This document shows, piece after piece, positions 8,399-16,979 of a stretch of DNA of 64,000 nt. The stretch comes from Metabacillus litoralis. Its GTDB lineage: Bacteria > Bacillota > Bacilli > Bacillales > Bacillaceae. Position numbers and translations under genes: made by a program. The stretch spans positions 62,001 to 126,000 of the forward strand of contig NZ_JAIVKL010000002.1 in NCBI RefSeq assembly GCF_020524045.1, read 5' to 3'. Each line of letters begins with the position of its first letter. Position 1 is the stretch's first letter. The notes beneath the pieces are model-generated. The model saw only the letters and a program-made list of their open reading frames with translations. It searched no databases and was not told the DNA's origin.

Positions 8399-9277
8399 TT
8401 AATAATGTAATTTTAGAAATTCTTGAATCTCATTATTTATTTTTGTTAAATGACTTTCTGATGGAAAATGACCCATTTCATAGGTAATACATTTTTTTAA
8501 ATTTGGAATAATCTCTTTTGCTGCTGTGTTTACTTTACTTTCAGGGAAGAAAACATCATTTTTTCCTGCTATAACTAATGTCGGTGATTTGTATTTTACT
8601 AGTTCGTGCTTGTTAGTTAACTTAGGCATGTCTTGCTCTAATTTGACATACTTAAATACATCTCCAATAATGTTCTTATCTCTTTCCTTCATACTATGAT
8701 CAGACATTACCCCAGAGATTTTATCAAGATATTTTGTTGATGAAGTGATGTTAAAAAGGACTAAAGGAGTTAAAATTTCCTTAATCATTTTCATTTTAGA
8801 GCCTAAACGTAAACCTGCTGGTGAAACTAATATTGAACAATCAATTTTCTCTGGCATAAAAGTGGCTAATCTTAAAATAATTCCTGCTCCATATGATGGA
8901 CCAACAAATGCACAGCTTTTAATCGAAAAATAATTCATTAGTTCCTCAATCCAATAAGCAAAACTATGATCTTTTGCTGAAATCCTATGTTCATCACTAT
9001 ACCCTGGATGACCTATCGTATCTGGAGCATAAACTCTATAGTTTTCTGTCAAAGAAGTAAACCATGATAATGTCATTGGGTTTATACAATTACCACCTTG
9101 AAATATGAATATAGGTTTTCCATTCTTTGGTCCTGCTACAAGTACATGAGTGTTACCATACCTTGTGTTTACATAAACTCGTTCAACTTCAAAATTAAAA
9201 GAATTTATATAATGATCGTAGTGTTGAAGAATTTCCTTTTTTCCTTTATTACTTTTATATATCGTTTTTTGTCCCAT
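8399..9277 (-). CDS. Alpha/beta hydrolase
   Basis: A 292-residue protein starts with ATG after GAGGTG. It has the oxyanion region FQGGNCIN, the nucleophile elbow GPSYGAG (catalytic Ser), the acid motif GKNDVFFPE and the catalytic His in MGHFPSESH. The full triad points to an active serine hydrolase, such as an esterase, peptidase or lactonase. There is no signal peptide, so it is cytoplasmic. It lies downstream of a lipoprotein gene on the same strand. Confidence 0.85.
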   Translation of the reverse strand: MGQKTIYKSNKGKKEILQHYDHYINSFNFEVERVYVNTRYGNTHVLVAGPKNGKPIFIFQGGNCINPMTLSWFTSLTENYRVYAPDTIGHPGYSDEHRISAKDHSFAYWIEELMNYFSIKSCAFVGPSYGAGIILRLATFMPEKIDCSILVSPAGLRLGSKMKMIKEILTPLVLFNITSSTKYLDKISGVMSDHSMKERDKNIIGDVFKYVKLEQDMPKLTNKHELVKYKSPTLVIAGKNDVFFPESKVNTAAKEIIPNLKKCITYEMGHFPSESHLTKINNEIQEFLKLHY

Positions 9278-9360
9278 AACACACCTCTAATATTATTTAT
9301 CTATGTTAAAGCAGAGATATTTAGTCAAACGAATCATTCACGCCAAGTTCTTTACTGAAA

Positions 9361-9732
9361 CTAGCGATCCTTTGCCTTTGGGTCCATTTCTTTTCTACTA
9401 TTTTCCTCTAGAAATTTAATAGCTTCTTCAACATCGTATGTTTTTAACTTTAATTTCTTCATTTCTCCGCCAATTTCAAAAATAAAAACTGCTGGTGCTC
9501 TTTGAATGTCGTAATCAGGATATTTTTGATTTGCTTTTTCTAAACTTGTGATATGTTCCACTTTAATAACAGAGTATTCATTGCTAGCAAAATGACCAAA
9601 CTTCCCAGTTAAATTATTTTCTCCTTCAATAACTAGAACTGAGTGATTAATTTCATCTTTTGGGTTAGAGGAACAGCCGATAATCGTAAATAGAATGATG
9701 TAGATAAGACCTAAAGAAATCAAACGTTTCAA
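9361..9732 (-). CDS. Small lipoprotein
   Basis: A 123-residue protein with a classical lipoprotein signal: Lys-Arg at the N-terminus, a hydrophobic core and the lipobox TIIGC at about residues 16-20. The mature part is charged. The order strand-helix-APAVFIFEIGG-strand-helix resembles a shortened thioredoxin-like fold, with a cis-Pro-type APAV motif but no CxxC, so redox activity is not expected. It would be anchored to the outer face of the membrane. Function unknown. Confidence 0.7.
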   Translation of the reverse strand: MKRLISLGLIYIILFTIIGCSSNPKDEINHSVLVIEGENNLTGKFGHFASNEYSVIKVEHITSLEKANQKYPDYDIQRAPAVFIFEIGGEMKKLKLKTYDVEEAIKFLEENSRKEMDPKAKDR

Positions 9733-9785
9733 AGTACTTTCCTCCTCCTCTATTCTTGATTAAACAACTCTTTCATCTTTTTATT

Positions 9786-10592
9786 TTAAGATGGTAACCC
9801 TTCATAGCGAATCATTGTCCACATCCCTATGTCAGTAAATCCTAATCGTTTATAAATTTTACCTGCTGCAGGATTATCGTAAAATAAGCAAAGTGATTTT
9901 CCCTCAGCTATTAATTCACTACAAAGCCTTTCCATACATAAAGTTGCAAATCCTCTACGTTCAAAACCAGGTCTTGTTCCTACACCAACAATCATTGCAG
10001 ATTGAGAATTTTCCGCTGTTGTAGATGCTGATGCGACCATTGTGCCTTCATCATTACGAACAATATAAGTGCGTCCAGAATTATACTTTTCTGCACGTTC
10101 TCTTGATTCAATACTAAAATTTCCTAAAGCAAATTCTGGTATTGAACGTAACATCTCAATATTCTCATGATATTCTGACGGCATTAAATAAGATGCCTTT
10201 TTAATTTTCTCCTTAGCTACCTCATAACTTAAACCAGTACATTTTGCATAATAAGTTTCACTAAATTTTCTAACACCTCTGTTTATATATGGTTGCAAAG
10301 GTTCAATTATATGCTTTAGTCCACTTACCTCAACTTGCATAGAATCATGATTAATTATTTCGGCAAAACCTTCCACATCATATTGTTGCTCACTAAACGG
10401 AATATAATTTTTGTCATATCTTAATAAAACAGCGATCAATTCATCGTCTTTAAATTGACCCCAAATATCTTGTATGTCAGAATGATAACCAAATGTTTCA
10501 ATATCACCTATTAAAAATAAATTCTCCGCTGGTTTATGACCAATAAGTGCCATTACTGATTCATGATCTTCTTTATTTAGCTTACGAATCAT
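9786..10592 (-). CDS. GNAT-family N-acetyltransferase, two-domain
   Basis: The chosen ATG at 10592 lies eight bases after GGGGG; an in-frame GTG at 10607 overlaps that site. The 268-residue protein has a divergent N-terminal half that begins like many Bacillus GNATs (IRKLNKEDHESVMAL) and a C-terminal GNAT core with IVGVGTRPGFERRGFAT, which binds acetyl-CoA, and the strand SLCLFYDNPAAGKIYKRLGF. The double-domain arrangement is common among uncharacterised acetyltransferases. Substrate unknown. Confidence 0.8.
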   Translation of the reverse strand: MIRKLNKEDHESVMALIGHKPAENLFLIGDIETFGYHSDIQDIWGQFKDDELIAVLLRYDKNYIPFSEQQYDVEGFAEIINHDSMQVEVSGLKHIIEPLQPYINRGVRKFSETYYAKCTGLSYEVAKEKIKKASYLMPSEYHENIEMLRSIPEFALGNFSIESRERAEKYNSGRTYIVRNDEGTMVASASTTAENSQSAMIVGVGTRPGFERRGFATLCMERLCSELIAEGKSLCLFYDNPAAGKIYKRLGFTDIGMWTMIRYEGLPS

Positions 10593-10789
10593 TTTATCTA
10601 CCCCCACAATAGATTGCTTAAGTGTTTCTTAAAGTAACTTTCTTTCATTATACAGAGAAATGGATAAGAAGACATAAAAATCCAATTTACACCTTCCTTT
10701 TATCTATTAATCTATTATCTCCTACCTCCACTCACAACCAAAAAGTTGGATATTCAATGTTTGCTTAGAACGTTTTTAATAATAAATAA

Positions 10790-10928
10790 AGGGGTGATAT
10801 CTTTTCTTCATAAGATAGTACCTACTTTCTATAACAACAATGTTTCCACTTCATAATTAGGTGAATTAGCAACAATGTTTCCACTTCATAATTAGGTGAA
10901 TTAGCAACATTGTTTCAGAAAAGAGCCT
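10790..10928. repeat. Family M repeat, copy 1, with internal tandem duplication
   Basis: The block ATCTTTTCTTCATAA followed by TAGTACC, and the right end TTTCAGAAAAGAGCC, match copies at 48531-48695 and 54917-55077. In this copy a 35-bp unit starting CAACAATGTTTCC is present twice in tandem (10835-10869 and 10870-10904), and the start of a third unit merges into the repeat end. It is non-coding. Confidence 0.65.
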
Positions 10929-11291
10929 AAATAAATTAATAATGCCAAAACAACATAACTCCAAGTATAGGTTTAGAGTTCGTCAAAAATGGATCTATTC
11001 TTGCAAGTTCAAGGGTTGTTTTCATTAACAGCACCAAGGGAATTACAAAACCAACTACTAGCTTTATCACTCAAAACTCATTAAAATAGATGAACAAAAT
11101 TATCCCACAAGTGATAAGATAAGATGACTTCCGTAATTTTTTTTGGTCTCATTGTAGTCTTTCGAAGAATCGAATTCATGAACATAAATGAAACGGATAT
11201 TATGTTCATATGAGTCGTAATGGATTTTTAGTCGGCTAATACATATAATAATAGAATAGGTAAAATAGAGAGACATAAAGGTGGGGACTTA
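10929..11291. other. Intergenic region upstream of the STAS protein gene
   Basis: No gene is supported. A frame at about 10992-11087 could encode some 30 residues but lacks a ribosome binding site. A TATAAT-like box near 11247 may belong to the promoter of the STAS-protein gene. Confidence 0.3.
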
Positions 11292-12311
11292 ATGGGTAAC
11301 GAAGCAAAAATTAATGTAGACGGCTTACAATTTGAATGGGATGTCAAGCAGGGAATCTTTCAATTTGAAGGTCAAGAGGCTGTTCTATTCTGGATCTCAA
11401 CGGCAATGAAATCCTTCTTTGATACGATTGAAGAAATATCAGGAATTGAGGCATCAAGCTTAGTGTTTGAAACATCTGGATTTCGTCAAGGTATAGTTGT
11501 CGGAGAATATTTTGAAAAAATGAAGGATTTAAGTGTTGAAGAAGCGGCTAAATCCATTACGAGTACATATGCTACAGCAGGTTGGGGACAAATAGAAATT
11601 AAAGAATTGAACTATGAAACAAAAACGCTAACTGCTCACTTAAAGGACACCTGGGAACATAAAATCAATGTGGCACAAGGAAAACAACATGGAAGTAATT
11701 TTTTATCAGCCCATTTTGCAGGGATTTTTTCAGGATTATTTGGAACGAGTATATGGTATGAAGTAATTGATCAACAAATTGAGGGCAGTGAGCATACGAT
11801 CATAAAATATTTCCCCTCAGATGTGACAATTACCCAAAATATACATCAACTTGCTAGAAAAAAAGAGTCAGAACAAATACAACAATTAGAAGAACTTGTT
11901 CTAGAAAAAACAAAAGAACTTAAAGATTTAATTAAAAAATTATCATCACCAATCATTCCCGTTTTAGAAGGAATTGTTGTCGTCCCATTAATTGGTACAT
12001 ATGATATTGATCGAGCAGAAGAGCTTGTAGCCAATACATTAAATAACTTGCCTTCACATAAAGCGAACTATCTTATCTTAGATTTAACAGGACTTGATAA
12101 GGATATGAGTGAGCACACTGCTAGTTTAATTGAAAATATCGGTTCCGCTTCCTCACTTATTGGAACAAAAACGATACTCGTTGGTATTACACCTGAATTA
12201 AGCTTAATCATTTCCCAATCTGCCATTAACTTTTCCAAGTTTGATTGCTTCCAATCATTACAGCACGGCATTCATTTTGCACTGGGACAAATGGGAAGAA
12301 AAATACTATAG
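11292..12311 (+). CDS. RsbR-like STAS-domain stress regulator
   Basis: A 339-residue protein starts with ATG after GGTGGGG. Residues 1-190 form a V4R/XylR-N-like sensor domain with the Gly/Phe-rich segment ETSGFRQGIVVGEYF. A charged coiled-coil linker (about 192-220) is followed by a STAS domain (about 222-339) starting PVLEGIVVVPLIGTYD and containing LDLTGLDKD, the loop where RsbR-type proteins carry phosphorylatable Thr/Ser. Such proteins form or modulate stressosomes that control RsbT and sigma-B. It is a single-gene unit with its own terminator. The sensed ligand is unknown; a lipophilic ligand is possible given the V4R fold. Confidence 0.75.
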   Translation: MGNEAKINVDGLQFEWDVKQGIFQFEGQEAVLFWISTAMKSFFDTIEEISGIEASSLVFETSGFRQGIVVGEYFEKMKDLSVEEAAKSITSTYATAGWGQIEIKELNYETKTLTAHLKDTWEHKINVAQGKQHGSNFLSAHFAGIFSGLFGTSIWYEVIDQQIEGSEHTIIKYFPSDVTITQNIHQLARKKESEQIQQLEELVLEKTKELKDLIKKLSSPIIPVLEGIVVVPLIGTYDIDRAEELVANTLNNLPSHKANYLILDLTGLDKDMSEHTASLIENIGSASSLIGTKTILVGITPELSLIISQSAINFSKFDCFQSLQHGIHFALGQMGRKIL

Positions 12312-12325
12312 TTCTGTCTGTTTCA

Positions 12326-12360
12326 AAGGATGAAGTTACCTAGGTGCTTCATCCTTTTTT
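12326..12360 (+). terminator. Rho-independent terminator of the STAS gene
   Basis: AAGGATGAAG pairs perfectly with CTTCATCCTT around an 11-base loop and runs into TTTTTT, starting 15 bases after the stop codon. Confidence 0.9.
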
Positions 12361-12718
12361 GAAGTGAAGTATTTTATAAATAACTTTAGCTTTTCCTAAT
12401 CTGCTCTAGATATTATAGTAAAACTACTAAAATTCACTTAGTAATATATGTAATGTGTTGATTCGTACAATCATTAATAATCTTTTCCAATCTGCCATTT
12501 AGAGTAAATAGTACATTTAAACGACAATATATATAAAAATTTTCCCTAAAACTTAAGATAATTATCATTAAAATCAAAAAAAATCTACAAAACCACATAC
12601 TTTGTCTACCCCTATTATTTTTAACTGAATAGATTAATAGCAAAGAGAGGAATGGTAGAATCAGTAGTTTTGATATCTATTTTTTCTCTTTTTAATCTAA
12701 AGTAGGGAGATGATTTAG

Positions 12719-12988
12719 TTGGGTAAAAAGAAAGATTATGACAAGAAAAGGTATGGAAATTGGTTTTACTCGGGATACCATAAGTTCAACTATAATTTTT
12801 ACTACAAAAAAAAGTATGCTAAGAAAAATAACAAAAGTTACAGAAAATACAACATGATTAGTAAGAAAGACGATAAAAACAATAAAAAATGGCAACTTGG
12901 CTATAAAAAACACACCAAACATCACACATGGAAGTATAACAAGTATAATAAGTACTTCGGAAAATACCATTATAATAAAAAATGGTAA
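12719..12988 (+). CDS. Lys/Tyr-rich CotC/CotU-like spore coat protein
   Basis: An 89-residue frame starts with TTG nine bases after GGGAG. Composition is extreme: about a third Lys, many Tyr, Asn and Trp, almost no acidic or aliphatic residues, and it starts MGKKKDYDKKRYGNW. B. subtilis CotC and CotU are similarly short, Lys/Tyr-rich outer-coat proteins cross-linked through tyrosines during coat assembly. The antisense frame over the same DNA is hydrophobic only because it is the complement of AAA/TAT codons, and it has no good start. I infer late mother-cell expression, but a sigma-K promoter was not identified with confidence. Confidence 0.6.
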   Translation: MGKKKDYDKKRYGNWFYSGYHKFNYNFYYKKKYAKKNNKSYRKYNMISKKDDKNNKKWQLGYKKHTKHHTWKYNKYNKYFGKYHYNKKW

Positions 12989-13122
12989 TCACGTTTCTTC
13001 ATTTTTCACTAAGCAAAATAAACATTTATTCATTTGATAGAATGTCTGTTTATTCCCAATATGATCAATTAAGGATTTTGTGATTTTTCAGCACAATTTT
13101 GAAAATGTGAAGAAAAAAAAGT

Positions 13123-13161
13123 AAAAGTCCTTCTCCTACTTTTACAGCTTGAAGGACTTTT
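13123..13161 (-). terminator. Terminator downstream of the FAH-family gene
   Basis: AAAAGTCCTT pairs with AAGGACTTTT. On the minus strand the hairpin runs into ACTTTTTTTTC. A partial family M repeat separates it from the gene's stop codon. Confidence 0.75.
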
Positions 13162-13185
13162 GCAACTTAAATTAATCTTTTTTTC

Positions 13186-13252
13186 ATTAAAAGAAACACT
13201 GTTTTCACTCCAAATCCTGGTTACATAGTAACAATCGTTCAGAAAAGAGCCT
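13186..13252. repeat. Family M repeat, partial copy 2
   Basis: The right-hand half only: AACACTGTTTTCACTC, then GTTACATAGTAACAATCG and TTCAGAAAAGAGCC. It ends exactly at the stop codon of the FAH-family gene (minus strand TAAGGCTCTTTTCTGAA) and lies between that gene and its terminator. Confidence 0.65.
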
Positions 13253-14046
13253 TATTTAACATAATTAGTTAGCTTACCAATCTTCTCCACTTCAACAATA
13301 ACAGTGTCTCCAGATTTCATTGGACAACTCCCTGATGGTGAACCAGTAGCTAAAACATCTCCTGGTTCAAGTGTCATAACTTGTGAAATCCAACTGATTA
13401 AATTAGGAATTGAATGGGACATTTGCTTCGTATTTCCCGCTTGAACCACTTTTCCATTTAAAGTTGTCTTGATGCTTAAGTTCGATGGATCTATTCCTGT
13501 GACAATATGCGGACCTAATGGACCAAATGTATCGAAGCCTTTACCTCTAGTAAACTGAGGATCTGATTTAGTAAGGTCTCTTGCTGTTACATCGTTAAAA
13601 ATAGTACAACCAAAAACATAATCCAACGCTTCTTCTTCTTTAATATTTTTCCCACGTTTTCCAATAACAAGTGCTACTTCTCCCTCAAGTTCTACCTGAT
13701 TAGTTAGGTGTGTGGACGGAAGAATGATTTCACCTTGATCAGGAATAATTGAAGAAGGTGGTTTTAAAAACAGAAAAGGTTCAGCAAGATTAGCTTTTCC
13801 ACCAGTTTCAGTTGCGTGTTCAGCATATGTCCAACCAAAATTCACTATTTTTGAAGGAGTGACTGGAGCTAAGATTTTCACTTCATTATATTTAACCCTT
13901 ACTCCATTATCATTTAGTTCATTGTTGGCTAAAGCTATAAAGTTACTGCATAATTCTATAATTTCATCTTCTTCAACAAGTCCATAATATACTTGATCTT
14001 GATACTCGTAGCGAACGATTGTTTTTGCTTGTTGTAGTATTTTCAT
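13252..14046 (-). CDS. Fumarylacetoacetate hydrolase-family protein
   Basis: A 264-residue enzyme of the FAH superfamily. The metal-binding Glu residues are in VELEGEVALVIGK and the Asp is in NDVTARDL; the C-terminal core carries LATGSPSG and GDTVIVEVEKIG. Relatives include hydroxyhepta-diene-dioate isomerase/decarboxylases, acylpyruvases and oxaloacetate decarboxylases that act on 2-oxo acids with Mg or Mn. The N-terminal 60 residues form the short accessory domain. It is transcribed alone, so the pathway cannot be deduced from neighbours. Confidence 0.85.
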   Translation of the reverse strand: MKILQQAKTIVRYEYQDQVYYGLVEEDEIIELCSNFIALANNELNDNGVRVKYNEVKILAPVTPSKIVNFGWTYAEHATETGGKANLAEPFLFLKPPSSIIPDQGEIILPSTHLTNQVELEGEVALVIGKRGKNIKEEEALDYVFGCTIFNDVTARDLTKSDPQFTRGKGFDTFGPLGPHIVTGIDPSNLSIKTTLNGKVVQAGNTKQMSHSIPNLISWISQVMTLEPGDVLATGSPSGSCPMKSGDTVIVEVEKIGKLTNYVK

Positions 14047-14131
14047 TTGTGTAAAACTCCTTTAATTACATGATAAAGCATTGGGATTTATTAAGTCAGT
14101 TTTCTTTATTTTATCGAATTCTACTCTTTTT

Positions 14132-14331
14132 ATAAGGCTCTTTTCGTAAACTTTGTTGCTTTTTAATATAAATTTCAAAATATATCGCCATGATTGCCAA
14201 AAATATCCCTGTAAGGATGGAAGAAAAGAGCTGCTCTCCTGATTCAGAAAGAAAATCCCTTGTATCAAGGGTAAAAATCCGGCCCCAGGGATTTTACCGA
14301 GAGCAACCATCTATGCGAAAACAGCCTTTGA
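14132..14331. repeat. Family M repeat, long copy 3
   Basis: This copy is about 200 bp. Its left end AAGGCTCTTTTCGTAAAC and right end TATGCGAAAACAGCCTTT are imperfect inverted repeats. The interior includes AGAAAAGAGCTGCTCTC and differs from the shorter copies. It lies between the divergent FAH-family and SDR genes and has no supported gene, although a minus-strand frame crosses it. Confidence 0.65.
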
Positions 14332-14544
14332 TAAATAATAATTACACTTAAACTAAATGGTTAGTTTCAACATAATAATCACCTTTTATATCAAGGATTA
14401 TAACAGAAGTTGAGGATTTGTGGTTTTTATCAGAGAAGTTCAACACCTACCATTTAATATGCTGGTTATGTTCATAAGCACTGTTTATCTTCACACATTC
14501 TTGTAAAAGATAGTAAAAATATCAAAATCGGAGAGGATTTAATT

Positions 14545-15336
14545 ATGCTAAGTAACCATAACCTTAAAGGAAAAGTAGCCGTCATCACAGGTGCTGGCTC
14601 AGGAATAGGACGTGCAGCTGCACTTTGCTTAGTGAGCGAAGGAGTCAATGTATGTTTGCTAGACATTCATGACGAAGATTTGATTATGGTAAAAAAACAA
14701 ATTGAACAACTAGGCGGTACTAGCATTGTTCAAAAATGTGATATTACATCACCAAAAGAGATTCAAAATGGCATGAAAGCTACAAAGGATCATTGGGGTA
14801 GAATTGATATTTTGTTTGCTAACGCTGGTATTGCTGGTACATTGGCTCCGATAGAAACGATGGATGAATATGAATGGGACAAAACCATCAACACCAATCT
14901 AAGAGGTACCTTTTTAACGGTTAAATATGCCATTCCTTTCATGAAAGAACATGGAGGTAGTATTATTATCACAAGCTCTGTTAGTGGAAGTCGTATTTTT
15001 TCCCAAGCTGGATTTAGTGCATATAGTACCTCAAAAGCTGGACAGCTTGCGTTTATGAAGATGGCGGCATTAGAACTAGCTAGCTATAAAATTCGTGTAA
15101 ATGCGATTTGCCCTGGTGCAATTAAAACAAACATTCAACAATCAATCCATCGATCAACTGATGTCAAAAATATTGAGATTCCTATTGTTTATCCTAAAGG
15201 AGATCAACCTCTTGAACATGGACCAGGAACATCGGCTCAAGTTGCTCATTTAGTTACTTTTTTAGCTTCTGACTTATCTTCACATATAACAGGAACAGAA
15301 ATTTTTATTGATGGTGCAGAATCTTTACTAAAATAA
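14545..15336 (+). CDS. Short-chain dehydrogenase/reductase
   Basis: A 263-residue classical SDR starts with ATG after GAGAGGA. It has the cofactor loop TGAGSGIGRA, the acidic residue after beta-2 (LLDIHDEDL) that favours NAD over NADP, the NAG motif (ANAGIAG), the catalytic Ser strand IIITSSVSGS and YSTSKAG with catalytic Tyr and Lys. The C-terminal ITGTEIFIDGAESL is typical of 3-oxoacyl-ACP reductase-like members. It oxidises or reduces a hydroxyl/keto pair. The substrate is unknown; the gene is monocistronic with its own terminator. Confidence 0.9.
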   Translation: MLSNHNLKGKVAVITGAGSGIGRAAALCLVSEGVNVCLLDIHDEDLIMVKKQIEQLGGTSIVQKCDITSPKEIQNGMKATKDHWGRIDILFANAGIAGTLAPIETMDEYEWDKTINTNLRGTFLTVKYAIPFMKEHGGSIIITSSVSGSRIFSQAGFSAYSTSKAGQLAFMKMAALELASYKIRVNAICPGAIKTNIQQSIHRSTDVKNIEIPIVYPKGDQPLEHGPGTSAQVAHLVTFLASDLSSHITGTEIFIDGAESLLK

Positions 15337-15404
15337 GATCAAAAATATAACGTAAAATACATTAATTTCCCAACAAATTTAGAAAGGTAAAAAAACTCAA
15401 ATTC

Positions 15405-15441
15405 AAAACACTCCCATAGAAAAATTCGAGAGTGTTTTTTT
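15405..15441 (+). terminator. Terminator of the SDR gene
   Basis: AAAACACTC pairs with GAGTGTTTT around a 16-base loop, ending in a run of seven or more T residues. Confidence 0.85.
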
Positions 15442-15616
15442 GATTGTGATTGTCATGTTTAAACTAAAGGTATTTTAGTTGCACAAGATGTCATGGTCAT
15501 TAAGATTATATCAGAATAATACTATTCATTTAGAATACTAAAATAACCTACTACCATTGCATTTTTAATAAATTGTAGGAATAATAGATAAATAACCTAC
15601 AATCAGGGGGCAAATT

Positions 15617-16411
15617 ATGTATCTCATGGATTACCATCATCATACAAATCACTCATTCGACTCGAAAGCCATTATGGAGGACGTTTGTATAAAAGCGATC
15701 GACAAACAAATAAAAGAAATTTGCTTTACCGAGCATTTCTCAGTTAATCCCTTAGCACCGACATACGGGCATATGAATTTTGAAAAATACTTGAAGGATA
15801 TAAACGATTGCAAAGAGAAATTTCAAGATTACTTAACAATTAGAGCTGGTATTGAACTTTGTGAACCACATCTTTTAATGGATAAATATAATAAAACTCT
15901 TAAACCACTTAACTTAGATTTCATTTTAGGATCCATCCATAATATTAATAATCAAAAATTACGATTGGTTCTAAAAGAACATCACCAGAATGCGTATCAG
16001 CTTTATTTTGAAGAGCTTTACAAAATGGTATCTGTAGCTGATATTGATGTTATTGCTCACTTGGATTTGATGAAGCGATATGCATATAAAGAATATGGAA
16101 ACTATCAATTAGATGAACATCAAGAAATAATTGTACATATTTTACAAAAGGCAATTGAAAGAAATATAGGCATAGAGATAAATACTTCAGGTCTTAGCTG
16201 GGAGTTTAATACACCCCTACCTTCTATAGATATTATTAAGCTATATAAAGATTTGGGAGGGGAAATTCTAACCATTGGGTCTGATTCCCACAAAGCTGAC
16301 TCTGTTGGAGCGAATCTTCGTACTGCCTATGAGATGGCGAAAGAATGTGGTTTTAACTATATTTATTCTTTCGAAAAAAGAGAAGCTACACCAATAAAGT
16401 TATGTAGATGA
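15617..16411 (+). CDS. hisJ: Histidinol-phosphatase, PHP family
   Basis: A 264-residue PHP-domain phosphoesterase. Metal ligands are visible in order: DYHHHTNHS (residues 4-12), FTEHFS, the Glu in GIELCEP, GSIHN, IAHLDLMKRY and GSDSHKADS. This matches the HisJ/HisK type histidinol-phosphatase that removes phosphate from L-histidinol phosphate in histidine synthesis, and the length is as expected. It is not next to other his genes, as is usual for this enzyme in bacilli. A related PHP phosphatase with another substrate cannot be excluded. Confidence 0.8.
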   Translation: MYLMDYHHHTNHSFDSKAIMEDVCIKAIDKQIKEICFTEHFSVNPLAPTYGHMNFEKYLKDINDCKEKFQDYLTIRAGIELCEPHLLMDKYNKTLKPLNLDFILGSIHNINNQKLRLVLKEHHQNAYQLYFEELYKMVSVADIDVIAHLDLMKRYAYKEYGNYQLDEHQEIIVHILQKAIERNIGIEINTSGLSWEFNTPLPSIDIIKLYKDLGGEILTIGSDSHKADSVGANLRTAYEMAKECGFNYIYSFEKREATPIKLCR

Positions 16412-16460
16412 AATTTACTCTTGAACCAATTTTTGCATCAAGTTATTAATCTCAATAATT

Positions 16461-16504
16461 TAACCCATCATAAACATTCCTATATCAATGTTTGTGATGG
16501 GTTA
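16461..16504. terminator. Long bidirectional hairpin
   Basis: TAACCCATCA-TAAACATT pairs with AATGTTTG-TGATGGGTTA with a single interruption, around an 8-base loop. It stands between the convergent hisJ and MazG-like genes. T-runs are weak on both sides. Confidence 0.6.
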
Positions 16505-16529
16505 TGTTGCTGTACCTATATATTATTCT

Positions 16530-16913
16530 CTATTTATTCACCAAGCCAACATCTTTATTTTTCCGGTTTTTAACTTCTTCCATCTTAGTATAAAAACTAT
16601 CCTCTAAATCGATCTCAAAGTAGTTAGCAAACTTTGTGATATAAGCTAAACAATCAGCTAATTCTTTTCCTAAATCCTCTTTAATAGAAGCTTTCGCCAT
16701 TTCAAATGCTTCATGTTCATCCATACCATTATTTATAGCTGTATTTGTAGAATTAAATGCCTTCCTCAATTCCTCGGCTATTTCCGCAACCTCTGTTGTT
16801 AGTAACATGTAATTATTTAATAAAGAAGACTTCGTTCTCTCATAATCATCTGTTTTAATTTGCCAGTTCATCTCATCTTGAAAGTGTTTAGAGTACTCTT
16901 GAAGATTTTTCAC
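16530..16913 (-). CDS. MazG-like nucleotide pyrophosphohydrolase
   Basis: A 127-residue all-alpha protein starting at GTG. The pattern EVAEIAEELRK (ExxExxEE) and, further on, ELADCLAYI (ExxD) is the metal-binding signature of MazG/dUTPase-like NTP pyrophosphatases, which hydrolyse (d)NTPs to monophosphates. The insert between the motifs is long and contains a helix with NGMDEHEAFEMA. It follows the helicase partner gene by 67 bases on the same strand, so cotranscription is possible. It could be house-cleaning or part of the helicase locus. Confidence 0.75.
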   Translation of the reverse strand: MKNLQEYSKHFQDEMNWQIKTDDYERTKSSLLNNYMLLTTEVAEIAEELRKAFNSTNTAINNGMDEHEAFEMAKASIKEDLGKELADCLAYITKFANYFEIDLEDSFYTKMEEVKNRKNKDVGLVNK

Positions 16914-16979
16914 GTGCCTAGTGTCACCACCCGGTTTTTGTTGAATTTTGTCAAGTTTAAAGGAGGAAGAAATAAACTG

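Noticed and set aside
10992-11087. Plus-strand frame of about 30 codons starting MDLFLQVQGLFSLT
   Set aside because: It reads rather protein-like but has no ribosome binding site and no neighbouring support; at most a tiny remnant.
12692-12970. Minus-strand hydrophobic frame of about 90 residues
   Set aside because: It is the complement of the Lys/Tyr-rich coat-protein gene; hydrophobicity follows from complementing AAA and TAT codons, and the ribosome binding site belongs to the plus strand.
14062-14310. 82-residue minus-strand frame
   Set aside because: It lies almost wholly inside family M repeat copy 3, has no ribosome binding site and no protein-like pattern.
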